DNA of 64,000 nucleotides from Dinoroseobacter sp039192165 (GCA_039192165.1 JBCCXD010000002.1:372001-436000); one strand, 5' to 3'; counted from the first letter of the stretch, positions 53,631 through 62,620 are shown. Translations and numbers: made by a program. The notes: generated by a model from the sequence alone, not told the origin.

Positions 53631-54239
53631 CTATATTCGGCTTACGCCGATCATGCCGTCTCGTGTGACCAGCGCAGCAAGCCCGGCTTCATCCAGATGC
53701 TCGGTGCCGGACGGCTGTAGCGGGATGACCAGATAACGCATATCGGCCGTGGAATCGTGCACGCGTACCGACACACCCTCCGGAAGCGTCGTTCCAAACT
53801 CCTGCAAAACTGCCCGCGGCTCACGTACCGTGCGTGACCTGTAGGCACGCGACTTATACCAGTCCGGCGGGAGCCCCAGCAGGTTGCGTGGGTAGCAAGA
53901 GCACAGCGTGCACACGACCACGTTGTGCTCTGTCTCGGTGTTTTCCAACGCGACAAGTTTCAGCGTTCCCATTTCGATACCCAGCTCTTCGCAAGCGGCG
54001 GTGCCGTCTGCCAGCAACCGGGACTTAAAGGCTTCATCTGTCCAGGCGTGGGCCACCACGCGCGCGCCTTGAGCAGGGGTGCGCGCGTCCATCGTTGCCA
54101 CTTCTGCGGTTACTTCCGCAGCGGTCGTTATGCCTTTCTCAATAAGCAATTCGCGAATGGCAATCTCTGTAATCTGGGCGTCGGTGAGCGGCCCATCCTG
54201 ATCGGGACGATGCGGGTGCGGAGAATGGTCATGGGGCAT
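53631..54239 (-). CDS. Nitrile hydratase alpha-type subunit (Co-type metal centre)
   Basis: 202 residues from the ATG at 54239. The metal claw is C110-T-L-C113-S-C115 (Thr in second place marks the cobalt type), followed by GLPPDWYKSRAYR. His-rich N-terminus (MPHDHSPHPHR). With the two small genes upstream it forms a three-subunit enzyme: either a nitrile hydratase with a split beta chain or a thiocyanate hydrolase gamma-like subunit. Start overlaps the previous gene by 11 nt. Confidence 0.87.
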   Translation of the reverse strand: MPHDHSPHPHRPDQDGPLTDAQITEIAIRELLIEKGITTAAEVTAEVATMDARTPAQGARVVAHAWTDEAFKSRLLADGTAACEELGIEMGTLKLVALENTETEHNVVVCTLCSCYPRNLLGLPPDWYKSRAYRSRTVREPRAVLQEFGTTLPEGVSVRVHDSTADMRYLVIPLQPSGTEHLDEAGLAALVTRDGMIGVSRI

Positions 54240-54516
54240 CCTGTGGCTCCTCCGGGACGGTCTCAAGCCAGTGAGCGAAGATTTCGGCCTCTATTACATC
54301 GTCGGGGCCTTCAGCCTCTGCGCCCCATACCTCTTGCATGGTGAAGCGGACCCGAACAAGCGGCACCGATGGCGCGGGACGATGGTACGCGAGAAGCTCT
54401 GGATTGGGAAAAGCCGGCAAGCGGCGTTCTATCTCGCCAGTTTTCCCACGCAGATAAGCGGGGGTGCGGATATGTCCCGGTGGCATCCAGGACTTAACGC
54501 GGACCCGCTCAGTCAC
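54229..54516 (-). CDS. Nitrile hydratase beta C-terminal-type subunit
   Basis: 95 residues from a GTG at 54516, which overlaps the upstream stop by 8 nt. An ATG at 54570 is possible but would overlap by 62 nt. The segment VRVKSWMPPGHIRTPAYLRGKTG matches the SH3-like C-terminal half of nitrile hydratase beta (alpha subunit of thiocyanate hydrolase). Confidence 0.82.
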   Translation of the reverse strand: MTERVRVKSWMPPGHIRTPAYLRGKTGEIERRLPAFPNPELLAYHRPAPSVPLVRVRFTMQEVWGAEAEGPDDVIEAEIFAHWLETVPEEPQDAP

Positions 54517-54880
54517 GGGTCGGTCCTTCGGTTGCGTCGCCGTATGTGGTGCCGCGCTGAGCGATTTCATTCATACGCACCGCCAATTCCTCTGGCGTCA
54601 GAACGCCCGTCTCTACCAGGTTGCGGCGCAATGCGCCGACCCAGCGCTCGTAGTAGCTCAGCCGCTCGAATGCCTCAGGCCCCATATCTTCAAGCGCGCG
54701 CCGCAGCCCGTCGACAGTAAAAAAGCCCTTCTTTTGGCACAAGATCACAAGGGCGTCGACACGCTTTTCCCAGTAGGCGTAGTCATGTTCATCGGGATCA
54801 ATCGCGCCTGCGGTGTCGCCACCCATGTCAAACCAGGCTTTTGGCGGGCGGGAAGGATCTTCGGCAGGCTCAGCAGTCAT
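54509..54880 (-). CDS. Nitrile hydratase beta N-terminal-type subunit
   Basis: 123 residues. WFDMGGDTAG near 16 and SYYERWVGALRRNLVETGVLT near 75 match the helical N-terminal half of nitrile hydratase beta, also the fold of the activator proteins. It is first of the three genes and 41 nt downstream of the fliG-like gene. It could instead be the metallochaperone-type accessory protein. Confidence 0.8.
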   Translation of the reverse strand: MTAEPAEDPSRPPKAWFDMGGDTAGAIDPDEHDYAYWEKRVDALVILCQKKGFFTVDGLRRALEDMGPEAFERLSYYERWVGALRRNLVETGVLTPEELAVRMNEIAQRGTTYGDATEGPTRD

Positions 54881-54921
54881 GCGCCCAACGTACTCAGCAA
54901 ACCGCTCGACGCAAGGGGCGC

Positions 54922-55956
54922 TCAGTCCTCCTGGGGAAGCAGCATGATCGTCCCCTCTGCCTCCAGCTTCCGGACGGTGCGCACGACCTCTGTCATAGCT
55001 GTGTCTCCGTCCTTTTCGGACAAAGCGTCCAGGTCCGCCATGGCCGCGCGCAGTTGTTCGGCCATCCGCTTTGACATGTTGTCCAGAAGGAAGGCGGCGG
55101 TTTCGGCTTCGCGCTCTTCGGCCGCTTTCAGGGCGCGCACCAGGATATCGCCATCCACTTCCTTCAGGAGGGCCGGCACATCGCGCGGCACCAGACGCGC
55201 GGGAATATGCGCGAATGTAAAAATTGCCTTCCGCACAGCATTCGCGAACCCAGCATCGCTTTCCTGGAGACCAAGCAGCACGTCCTCACGTGTGTCGGGG
55301 GCCGAAGAGTTCAGGATGTCACCCAATCTTGCATCCGGGCTCCGCGCGAAAGCGCGCGGTGGGATCGCCTCCAGCCGGTCCACAAGCATCTCGCCGATAC
55401 GCTCCACGATCGGAGGGGCGATCTGTTCGGTCTGGCACACGGCAAAGGTGATCCGACGGGCACGGGCGCCGGGCATCAACCCCAGGATTTCGGCGGCAAC
55501 GCTCACCTTGATCTTCGAGAGCACCACCGCACAAACCTCCGGGCTTTCGCCGTCGATAAGCTTCAGGACCGTGTCAGGCGGTAAGGCCGCCAATCGGTCC
55601 CAGACTCCCAGTACTTCGCCAAGACCTGCACGCAAACGCAGCTCTTCTTCGACCTCGGCCGAGATATGCCCCGACAACTGATTGAGTGCAGATGCAAGAC
55701 CCTGCGACACGGAAAGCCCGGCTTCATCCATCGCCGTCAGATATTCTCTGATAACGGCTTCCAGCGTTGCGCGGGATATGGGTTTCAGGCGTGCCATCTC
55801 TTCGGTCAACAGCGCCTGCTGTCCTGGCGTCATTGCTGTAAGGTCGGGGGTTTCACCATCTTCGACCAGAACACGCAGGATTACGGCAGCCTTCTGGCGC
55901 GGGCTAAGAACCTGCACTACGGGTTCTGCGTCAACCGGATCTGCGGGGGCATTCAC
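54922..55956 (-). CDS. FliG-like flagellar motor switch protein, outside a flagellar cluster
   Basis: 344 residues, GTG start with GGAG nine bases upstream. Three helical FliG domains are visible; the C-terminal one includes FTFAHIPARLVPRDVPALL and charged residues. The middle-domain EHPQ motif is altered to ESPEVCAVV (about residue 135). No other flagellar gene is in the window, so it may be a second FliG or have another partner. Confidence 0.82.
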   Translation of the reverse strand: MNAPADPVDAEPVVQVLSPRQKAAVILRVLVEDGETPDLTAMTPGQQALLTEEMARLKPISRATLEAVIREYLTAMDEAGLSVSQGLASALNQLSGHISAEVEEELRLRAGLGEVLGVWDRLAALPPDTVLKLIDGESPEVCAVVLSKIKVSVAAEILGLMPGARARRITFAVCQTEQIAPPIVERIGEMLVDRLEAIPPRAFARSPDARLGDILNSSAPDTREDVLLGLQESDAGFANAVRKAIFTFAHIPARLVPRDVPALLKEVDGDILVRALKAAEEREAETAAFLLDNMSKRMAEQLRAAMADLDALSEKDGDTAMTEVVRTVRKLEAEGTIMLLPQED

Positions 55957-56037
55957 GTGCCGAAACTCCGTATACTCAGTGTTCCTTGGGGTGTGACAGA
56001 CCGGCTTTAAAGTCCGGTTACTGAGACCAGCATTGGA

Positions 56038-56571
56038 TCAGTAGGCATAGCCCCGGCTGGTACGAATGGAGGTCGCAAGCGCGAACTCAGCCCAGGTCTC
56101 GCGACCGCCACGGGCACGGATCTCCTGCAATTGCGCACGGGCGGCTGTCAGATTGCCGACAGCGACAAAGCCCTGTCCCAAATAGGACCGGGCCAACAGG
56201 TTGTCCGGGTCTGCAGCAAGTGCTTGCTCGTAGTATCCAAAGGCCGCGGCGGTATTACCGGTCTTACGGGCGATAAATCCTGCATAGGTGAGCGGCCTAC
56301 TGGCTTGCGGATGTTCAAAAGTCGCGAGCACAGCGCTGGCGCGATCATAGAAACCGGCATAGGCCAGTTCGCGCACAGCGTGATAGCGGTCCTGATCGCT
56401 CAGTCTGCTATCTCGGCTGTCGACGCAGCTTTTTGTTTTGTTGTCCCAGACCTGGGCGCCGGAGCATTTCGTTGTGGTTTCGGTCGGGGGTGGGGGCGCG
56501 AAGCTCCCGCCACCAGCGGCGAAAGCGGCCAAAGGGACGATCAGGGCAATGGTCAGAAAAGCCGCGCGCAT
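56038..56571 (-). CDS. Secreted TPR protein
   Basis: 177 residues with a signal peptide ending near AFA (about 18), then a short Cys-Trp-Cys segment (CSGAQVWDNKTKSCVD) and TPR-like helices from about 60 to 150 (GYYEQALAADPDNLLARSYLG). Role unknown. Confidence 0.8.
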   Translation of the reverse strand: MRAAFLTIALIVPLAAFAAGGGSFAPPPPTETTTKCSGAQVWDNKTKSCVDSRDSRLSDQDRYHAVRELAYAGFYDRASAVLATFEHPQASRPLTYAGFIARKTGNTAAAFGYYEQALAADPDNLLARSYLGQGFVAVGNLTAARAQLQEIRARGGRETWAEFALATSIRTSRGYAY

Positions 56572-56631
56572 TGGTTCGCTCCGGTCAGATTTATGCTCCG
56601 GGGCAAGCTAGCAGGACTTATGAAAAAGGAA

Positions 56632-56655
56632 ACGGCCCGCACTGATGCAGGCCGT
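56632..56655 (-). terminator. Intrinsic terminator after small secreted protein gene
   Basis: ACGGCC/GGCCGT and GCA/TGC paired with one mismatch, loop CTGA, followed on the minus strand by TTTCCTTTTT. About 45 nt after the stop at 56700. Confidence 0.78.
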
Positions 56656-56699
56656 AACATCTTGATAAAACTGAAAAACGAGAACCTTATCCGGTCCGG

Positions 56700-56864
56700 T
56701 TAGCTCATCGTGTCGACGCAGGTCTGGGCCGTTGCGTCCCAGGTTTTGCCATCGGCACAACTTACCGAAGCTTGCTGGTCTATTTTGCCCCAGTTGCATT
56801 CGGCCAAAGCCAGACCCGGAGCAAGGGTCAAGGTCAGTACAGTCGCGATTGCTGCGATGCGCAT
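56700..56864 (-). CDS. Small secreted cysteine-containing protein
   Basis: 54 residues from the ATG at 56864 with GGGAG upstream. Signal peptide ends near LALA (about 21); the mature part has CADGKTWDATAQTCVD, which closely resembles the segment in the TPR protein next door. Probably a disulfide-bonded motif. No known function. Confidence 0.75.
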   Translation of the reverse strand: MRIAAIATVLTLTLAPGLALAECNWGKIDQQASVSCADGKTWDATAQTCVDTMS

Positions 56865-56958
56865 TGTCTTCTCCCTGTTGAACGTGAGGAGAGGGTAGCA
56901 CGAGTTTGCGCGATGCAAAGGATTTTCGCGGATCTGGCTATCACAGCGCCTGTTTTGC

Positions 56959-58266
56959 TCAATCAGTGCCAAAAACTCGGGCAAAAATCGTATCAACATG
57001 CTTGGTGTGATAACCGAGGTCGAACTTGTCTTCGATGTCTTCACGGCTCAGCGCGGCGGTCACATCCGGGTCATTCAGCAGTTCCTCTTTGAAGTCGGTC
57101 CGGTGCTCCCAAACCTTCAGAGCATTGCGTTGAACGTACACATAGGCATCTTCCCGGCTCACGCCCGCCTGCGTCAGGGCCAGAAGAACGCGCTGGCTCA
57201 TAACGAGGCCTGGAAACTTGTTCATGTTCTCAAGCATATTCTCCGGGAATATCAGCATCTTGTCGATCACAGACGTCAGGCGCGCCAGTGCGAAATCGAG
57301 AGTGACCGTAGCATCGGGCCCGATCATTCGTTCAACCGACGAGTGAGAGATGTCGCGCTCATGCCAAAGAGCGACATTCTCCATCGCCGGGATCACCGCC
57401 GAGCGGACAAGGCGGGCGAGCCCTGTGAGGTTTTCCGTCAGAACCGGGTTCTTTTTGTGCGGCATAGCCGACGAACCTTTCTGGCCCATCGAAAAGAATT
57501 CCGCGCCCTCCAGCACCTCGGTCCGCTGCATGTGCCGGATCTCGACCGCGATGTTTTCGACAGAAGATGCGATCACGCCGAGCGCGGCAAAGAACGCCGC
57601 GTGGCGATCGCGTGGAATAACCTGTGTGCTGATCGGCTCGGGAACAAGGCCAAGCTGCTCGCAGACATGTTCTTCAACCGCGGGGTCGATATTTGCAAAT
57701 GTGCCGACCGCGCCGGAAATTGCACCGGTTGCGATCTCGGCCCGCGCGTCGCGCATGCGGCTAAGGTTGCGGTCCATTTCGGCATAGAACCGGGCGAAGG
57801 TAAGCCCCATGGTGGTGGGCTCTGCGTGAATCCCATGAGAGCGCCCGATACGCACTGTGGTCTTGTGCTCTATCGCGCGTCGCTTCAGGGCCGCCAGCAA
57901 AGCCTCAAGATCTGCAATCAGCAGGTCGGCGGCGCGTGTCAGCTGTACATTGAAACATGTGTCCAGCACATCAGACGAGGTCATTCCCTGGTGGACGAAA
58001 CGCGCCTCCTCTGAGCCGACATGCTCGGCCAGATGCGTCAGAAAGGCAATCACGTCGTGCTTGGTCACCGCCTCGATCTCGTCTATGCGCGCCACGTCGA
58101 ACTCTACATCCTTGGCCTTCCAGACCGCCTCGGCGTTTTCCTTCGGGATCACGCCGAGCCGTGCCATGGCGTCACAGGCATGCGCCTCGATCTCGAACCA
58201 GATGCGGAACTTGGCCTCGGGCGACCAGATGGCGACCATGTCGGGACGGGAATAGCGAGGGATCAT
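56959..58266 (-). CDS. purB: Adenylosuccinate lyase
   Basis: 435 residues. Fumarase-superfamily signature SSAMPHKKNP near 265, catalytic HGIHAEPTT near 140. Works at two steps of purine synthesis. ATG at 58266. Confidence 0.96.
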   Translation of the reverse strand: MIPRYSRPDMVAIWSPEAKFRIWFEIEAHACDAMARLGVIPKENAEAVWKAKDVEFDVARIDEIEAVTKHDVIAFLTHLAEHVGSEEARFVHQGMTSSDVLDTCFNVQLTRAADLLIADLEALLAALKRRAIEHKTTVRIGRSHGIHAEPTTMGLTFARFYAEMDRNLSRMRDARAEIATGAISGAVGTFANIDPAVEEHVCEQLGLVPEPISTQVIPRDRHAAFFAALGVIASSVENIAVEIRHMQRTEVLEGAEFFSMGQKGSSAMPHKKNPVLTENLTGLARLVRSAVIPAMENVALWHERDISHSSVERMIGPDATVTLDFALARLTSVIDKMLIFPENMLENMNKFPGLVMSQRVLLALTQAGVSREDAYVYVQRNALKVWEHRTDFKEELLNDPDVTAALSREDIEDKFDLGYHTKHVDTIFARVFGTD

Positions 58267-58345
58267 TGGAAGGCCTTTGGCTTGTGGGCGTTTGGCGCGG
58301 CTTGTAGGACAGGGCGCAGGGCGCGGCAAGGGAAGGAGGCGTCGC

Positions 58346-58759
58346 ATGGCGTTGCCGGGCGGGCTGGACGATTTTGAAGGACGCTGGCGGATCCAGCGCA
58401 GAATCGAAGACCGGCTGGGGCCGGACGCGCGGTTCGAAGGGGTTGGCATCTTTACGCGCGACGCGGAGGGGCTCCGTTATAACGAAACCGGCCAGTTGCA
58501 TGCTGCTGGCCAGAGCTTTTCGGCCACACGCCGCTACAGCTGGCGTATGGAAGATACCCAGATTGCGGTTTATTTCGACGATGGGCGCCTGTTTCACTCT
58601 TTCGAACTCACTGGCGCGTCCCGTGCCGGGCATGACTGTGCTCCGGACCGCTACGACGTGACATATGCGTTCGAGAACTGGCCCGCATGGCGTTCGGTTT
58701 GGGAGGTCCGTGGACCGCGCAAGGACTACCGGATGGTCTCAGCGTTTGCGCGGGAGTAG
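58346..58759 (+). CDS. DUF6314 family protein
   Basis: 137 residues from the ATG at 58346 with GGAAGGAGG upstream. Features FEGRWRIQRRIED near 10, RRYSWRME and YDVTYAFENWPAW. Beta-rich, lipocalin-like appearance. Function unknown. Confidence 0.78.
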   Translation: MALPGGLDDFEGRWRIQRRIEDRLGPDARFEGVGIFTRDAEGLRYNETGQLHAAGQSFSATRRYSWRMEDTQIAVYFDDGRLFHSFELTGASRAGHDCAPDRYDVTYAFENWPAWRSVWEVRGPRKDYRMVSAFARE

Positions 58760-58773
58760 GGGCGCTGCCCCTC

Positions 58774-58815
58774 TGGCCCCTTGGGGCCATTCACCCCCGG
58801 AGTATTTTTGCAAAG
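58774..58815. repeat. Hairpin plus roseobacter-type intergenic sequence
   Basis: 7-bp stem TGGCCCC-TT-GGGGCCA (58774-58789) followed by CCCCCGGAGTATTTTTGCAA. I recall the CCGGAGTATTTTT sequence as common between genes in this family, so it may be a dispersed repeat; only one copy was seen here. Could act as a terminator for the DUF6314 gene. Confidence 0.5.
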
Positions 58816-58822
58816 AAGAAGA

Positions 58823-60046
58823 TCATGCCGGTTCGTGAACCAGGAGTTCGGTTTCGATCCTTGCACCAGCCTCCAGCGTGCGATGCACCGGGCATTTGTC
58901 GGCAATCTCCAGAAGACGCGCGCGCTGTGTCTCGTCGAGATCGCCCTCAAGCCGGATCCGGCGGATGAAGCGGTCAATCCTGTCAAGCGCAGCCTTTGCG
59001 TCTTGGGCGTGTACTTTGTCATGCAGCACATCCACTGCAACATGGGTCAGGGGCCAGCCTTTCTGGCGCGCGTACATGCGCAGGGTCATCGAGGTGCAGG
59101 CGCCAAGGCCTGCCGCGACGAGCTGGTAGGGGCTCATGCCCCGGTTGGTGCCGCCATAGGCCAGGGGCTCGTCGGCGTTAACGTGATGATGGGGCCCCGC
59201 ATTGACGTCCTGCAAGAACCCGTGCGGGTCGGCTTCGGCAACCCGCGTGACGCCTTCCGGGGCGCCGGGGGGCGGCGCAGGCGGGCGCAGGTCGAGGTAC
59301 CTGCCAGCCCAGGCTGCAATAACCTCGGCTGCATAGTCAGCGTCCTCGGGCCGCGTGATGAGGTGATCCGCGCTGTCGAGTGTGACAAAGCTCTTGGGGT
59401 GCTTTGCGGCAAGAAAGATCTCGGTCGCATTCTCTATGCCGACGGTCTCATCGCGCGGCGCATGCAATACCAGAAGTGCCGCTTTCAGAGCGCCAATCTC
59501 GGGGGCCAGTTCCTCGGCTGCAACATCGTCGAGAAAGCTCTTACGAATGCGGAAGGGACGGCCGCCGAGTGAAACCTCCGCCTCCCCGGACCGCGCAATC
59601 TCGGCGACACTGTCCCCAAAATTATGCGTGACATGTTGAGGATCAAACGGTGCGCCGATCGTTGCAACGGCCTTAATTCCCCTGATCTGCCGCGCTGCCT
59701 TCAGGACAGCCGCACCGCCAAGCGAATGGCCGATCAGCAGTGTCGGAGCCATTCCGCGGGCTACAAGCGCGTCAGCGGCCAGCTTGAGGTCCGCCACGTT
59801 TGACGAAAAAGTGGAGTTACGGAATTCGCCGCCGGAATGGCCCAGACCGGTAAAGTCGAACCGCAGCACGGCGATGCCCATCGCCGAAAGGCGCGCGGCG
59901 ATCCGGCGTGCCGCGGGGATGTCTTTTGAACAGGTGAAGCAATGCGCAAAAAGCGCCGTTGCCAAATGCGGGCCATCTGGCACATCAAGCCGTGCCGCAA
60001 GCGTATCGCCGCTGTGGCCGGGAAATGTCAGTCTCTCAGTCGGCAT
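58823..60046 (-). CDS. Alpha/beta hydrolase-OsmC fusion protein
   Basis: 407 residues from the ATG at 60046. The first 250 are an alpha/beta hydrolase with GHSLGG nucleophile elbow near 107, Asp in HAPRDETVG and His in ADHLI. The rest is an OsmC-like domain with YQLVAAGLGACTSMTL and KCPVHRTL, which carry the peroxidatic-type cysteines. Such fusions are known; substrate unknown. Confidence 0.88.
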   Translation of the reverse strand: MPTERLTFPGHSGDTLAARLDVPDGPHLATALFAHCFTCSKDIPAARRIAARLSAMGIAVLRFDFTGLGHSGGEFRNSTFSSNVADLKLAADALVARGMAPTLLIGHSLGGAAVLKAARQIRGIKAVATIGAPFDPQHVTHNFGDSVAEIARSGEAEVSLGGRPFRIRKSFLDDVAAEELAPEIGALKAALLVLHAPRDETVGIENATEIFLAAKHPKSFVTLDSADHLITRPEDADYAAEVIAAWAGRYLDLRPPAPPPGAPEGVTRVAEADPHGFLQDVNAGPHHHVNADEPLAYGGTNRGMSPYQLVAAGLGACTSMTLRMYARQKGWPLTHVAVDVLHDKVHAQDAKAALDRIDRFIRRIRLEGDLDETQRARLLEIADKCPVHRTLEAGARIETELLVHEPA

Positions 60047-60178
60047 AGATAGGGCCTTTCCGTTGCCCTCCGAGGATGGGGGGCGCATGCAGAGCGAACA
60101 AGGCTTATGTCAGCGCTGTCACGGAAGGGTGAGAGGACGTGTTAAGCCGAACGGCGACAAAAATGCGTGCTTCAGGCA

Positions 60179-60205
60179 CAAAAAAGGGCGCGGTTTCCGC
60201 GCCCT
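60179..60205 (-). terminator. Intrinsic terminator of small membrane protein gene
   Basis: 9-bp stem AGGGCGCGG/CCGCGCCCT (60185-60193, 60197-60205) with a 3-nt loop and a T-run after it on the minus strand. 33 nt after the stop at 60239. Confidence 0.9.
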
Positions 60206-60238
60206 ACTGGTTTGTTGTCAAACCAGGACCACTCCGTT

Positions 60239-60589
60239 CTAGAGATGGTAGATCAGGCTTAGTACGACACCCCACCAGGCCGAGAACAGCATGACGGACA
60301 TCGCGAGGCTTGGGCCAAACACTTTATTGTAGCGGTTAAGCGCAAATCCCAGTGGGAAAAACACAAGAAAAAGAAACACTTCGACAAAGCGAATGGCACG
60401 GAGTTCCTGTGGCGCAACACCTATTTCCGGACGTAGCGTGCTGCGCATTTTGTGCACAATATAGTCGGTCGGAACGTCTTGGACTGGTGTCTCAGCACTT
60501 TTTGCGCCGCGCTGCCAGCTGAATTTCATGGCGCTCGGACGCGGCTGCGGCTGCGTCTCAAGAGAAGCCTCTAAATTCCCGTACGACAT
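60239..60589 (-). CDS. Small membrane protein of unknown function
   Basis: 116 residues: a soluble N-terminal part of about 66 and two hydrophobic segments (68-85, 93-114). Own terminator. No family recognised. The 217 nt upstream to glnA contain only the glnA terminator. Confidence 0.75.
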   Translation of the reverse strand: MSYGNLEASLETQPQPRPSAMKFSWQRGAKSAETPVQDVPTDYIVHKMRSTLRPEIGVAPQELRAIRFVEVFLFLVFFPLGFALNRYNKVFGPSLAMSVMLFSAWWGVVLSLIYHL

Positions 60590-60760
60590 TTCTACGTCCT
60601 TCCCGGCTTTAGCACCGTTTTGATGCGTACCGGTACAGGCGCTGTTGTTGCCCGATACCGGTTACGGTTGAGTTAACCATCGCCATCCAAAAAGGAAAAA
60701 ATGTGGCGCATCCGGGCAGGCTTCGGGGTATTGCAAGGCCGTTTTCAGGGCTTTTGACAG

Positions 60761-60788
60761 AAAAAGGGCGCCTCCAAAGGCGCCCTTT
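60761..60788 (-). terminator. Intrinsic terminator of glnA
   Basis: 10-bp stem, arms 60763-60772 and 60779-60788, loop TCCAAA, followed on the minus strand by TTTTT (ending 60761). 20 nt after the glnA stop. Confidence 0.92.
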
Positions 60789-60807
60789 CCACTCGCGCTG
60801 AGGTTGA

Positions 60808-62214
60808 TCAGCAGCTGTAGTACATCTTGTATTCCATCGGGTGCGGCGTGTGCTCGTAAGCATACACCTCTTCCCACTTGAGCTCGGCATAGCCTTCGAT
60901 CTGGTCCTTGGTGAACACGTCGCCTGCGAGAAGGAACTCGTGATCAGCTTCGAGGGCTTCCAAGGCTTCACGAAGGGAGGCACAGACCGTTGGGATTTCT
61001 GCGAGCTCTTCCGGCGGCAGATCGTAGAGGTCCTTGTCGGACGCTTCGCCCGGATCGATCTTGTTCTTGATGCCGTCGAGACCAGCCATCAGCAGGGCCG
61101 CGAAGCACAGATACGGGTTGGACGACGGGTCGGGGAAACGGGCCTCGACACGCTTGGCCTTCGGGTTCTCGGCCCAGGGAATACGCACGCAGCCCGAGCG
61201 GTTGCGCGCGGAGTAGGCGCGCAGAACCGGTGCCTCAAAGCCCGGGATCAGACGCTTGTAGGAGTTGGTGGATGGGTTGGTGAACGCGTTCAGCGCCTTG
61301 GCGTGCTTCAGAACGCCACCAATGAAGTACAGCGCTTCCTGGGACAGATCTGCATACTTGTCGCCCGCGAACAGTGGTTTCCCGTCCTTGAAGATCGACA
61401 TGTTGACGTGCATGCCTGTGCCGTTGTCGCCTGCAATCGGCTTGGGCATAAAGGTTGCTGACTTGCCGTAGGCATGTGCCACGTTGTGGATCACATACTT
61501 ATACTTTTGTAGTTCGTCTGCCTGATGTGTCAGCGAGCCGAAGATCAGACCGAGCTCATGCTGGCACGAGGCGACCTCGTGGTGGTGCTTGTCGACCTTC
61601 ATGCCGATGCGCTTCATGGTCGAGAGCATCTCCGAGCGCAGGTCTTGCGATGCGTCGGTGGGGTTCACGGGGAAGTAACCGCCCTTGATGCCTGGACGAT
61701 GGCCCATATTGCCCATCTCGTATTCGGTGTCGGTGTTCCAGGACGCGTCCTGGGCATCGACTTCGAAAGAGCACTTGTTCATCTCGGTGGAGAAGCGCAC
61801 GTCATCGAAAAGGAAAAACTCGGCTTCCGGGCCGAAGTATGACACGTCGCCGATGCCGGAAGATTTCAGGTAAGCCTCGGCTTTCTCAGCGGTGCCGCGC
61901 GGGTCGCGCTCATAGGGTTCGCCGGTGTCGGGCTCGACGATAGAGCAGTGCACGCACAGCGTCTTTTCGGCATAGAACGGGTCAATATACGCGCTCTCGG
62001 TGTCTGGCATCAGTTTCATGTCGGACTCGTCGATCGACTTCCAGCCCGCGATGGACGAGCCATCGAACATGAACCCTTCGTCGAGGAAGTCGGCATCCAC
62101 TTGATCGGACATTACCGTCACGTGCTGAAGCTTGCCGCGCGGGTCCGTAAAGCGGATATCGACGTATTCGATTTCCTCGTCCTTGATGGTCTTGAGAACA
62201 GCGTCTTTGCTCAT
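60808..62214 (-). CDS. glnA: Glutamine synthetase type I
   Basis: 468 residues, the size of GSI-beta. Ammonium assimilation: glutamate + NH3 + ATP to glutamine. The adenylylation site is in DLYDLPPEE (Tyr near 397), so activity is likely controlled by GlnE. Other signatures: MFDGSSIAGW and KPIAGDNGTGMH. Follows glnB by 67 nt. Confidence 0.97.
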   Translation of the reverse strand: MSKDAVLKTIKDEEIEYVDIRFTDPRGKLQHVTVMSDQVDADFLDEGFMFDGSSIAGWKSIDESDMKLMPDTESAYIDPFYAEKTLCVHCSIVEPDTGEPYERDPRGTAEKAEAYLKSSGIGDVSYFGPEAEFFLFDDVRFSTEMNKCSFEVDAQDASWNTDTEYEMGNMGHRPGIKGGYFPVNPTDASQDLRSEMLSTMKRIGMKVDKHHHEVASCQHELGLIFGSLTHQADELQKYKYVIHNVAHAYGKSATFMPKPIAGDNGTGMHVNMSIFKDGKPLFAGDKYADLSQEALYFIGGVLKHAKALNAFTNPSTNSYKRLIPGFEAPVLRAYSARNRSGCVRIPWAENPKAKRVEARFPDPSSNPYLCFAALLMAGLDGIKNKIDPGEASDKDLYDLPPEELAEIPTVCASLREALEALEADHEFLLAGDVFTKDQIEGYAELKWEEVYAYEHTPHPMEYKMYYSC

Positions 62215-62281
62215 TGACCTTTCCCTTTCAGTCGATTTCTAACTGGTTGCTTAGTCGGCGTTACCTACGCCGGTGAGTTTT

Positions 62282-62620
62282 TTAGAGCGCGTCCTCGCCG
62301 GTTTCTCCGGTCCGGATGCGGATCGCCTGGTCCACATTGGACACGAAGATCTTACCATCGCCGATCTTGTCGGTTTTGGCCGCCTCTACGATGGCCTCGA
62401 TGGCCTGATCTGCTTGATCGTTCGAAAGAACGACCTCAATCTTTACCTTGGGCAAGAAGTCGACGACATACTCGGCGCCACGGTAAAGCTCGGTGTGGCC
62501 TTTCTGACGGCCAAACCCCTTGACTTCGACGACCGAGAGACCCTGGACACCGATTTCTTGAAGGGCTTCTTTGACTTCATCAAGCTTGAACGGCTTGATG
62601 ATCGCCTCGACTTTCTTCAT
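62282..62620 (-). CDS. glnB: Nitrogen regulatory protein P-II
   Basis: 112 residues. The T-loop has Tyr51 (TELYRGAEYVVD), the uridylylation site. Signals 2-oxoglutarate and nitrogen state to glutamine synthetase adenylylation and NtrB. Heads the glnBA unit. The 169-nt region upstream (62621-62789), shared with the divergent nnr gene, should hold its promoter; TGCAC/GTGCA half-sites are present but spaced unlike standard NtrC boxes. Confidence 0.96.
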   Translation of the reverse strand: MKKVEAIIKPFKLDEVKEALQEIGVQGLSVVEVKGFGRQKGHTELYRGAEYVVDFLPKVKIEVVLSNDQADQAIEAIVEAAKTDKIGDGKIFVSNVDQAIRIRTGETGEDAL

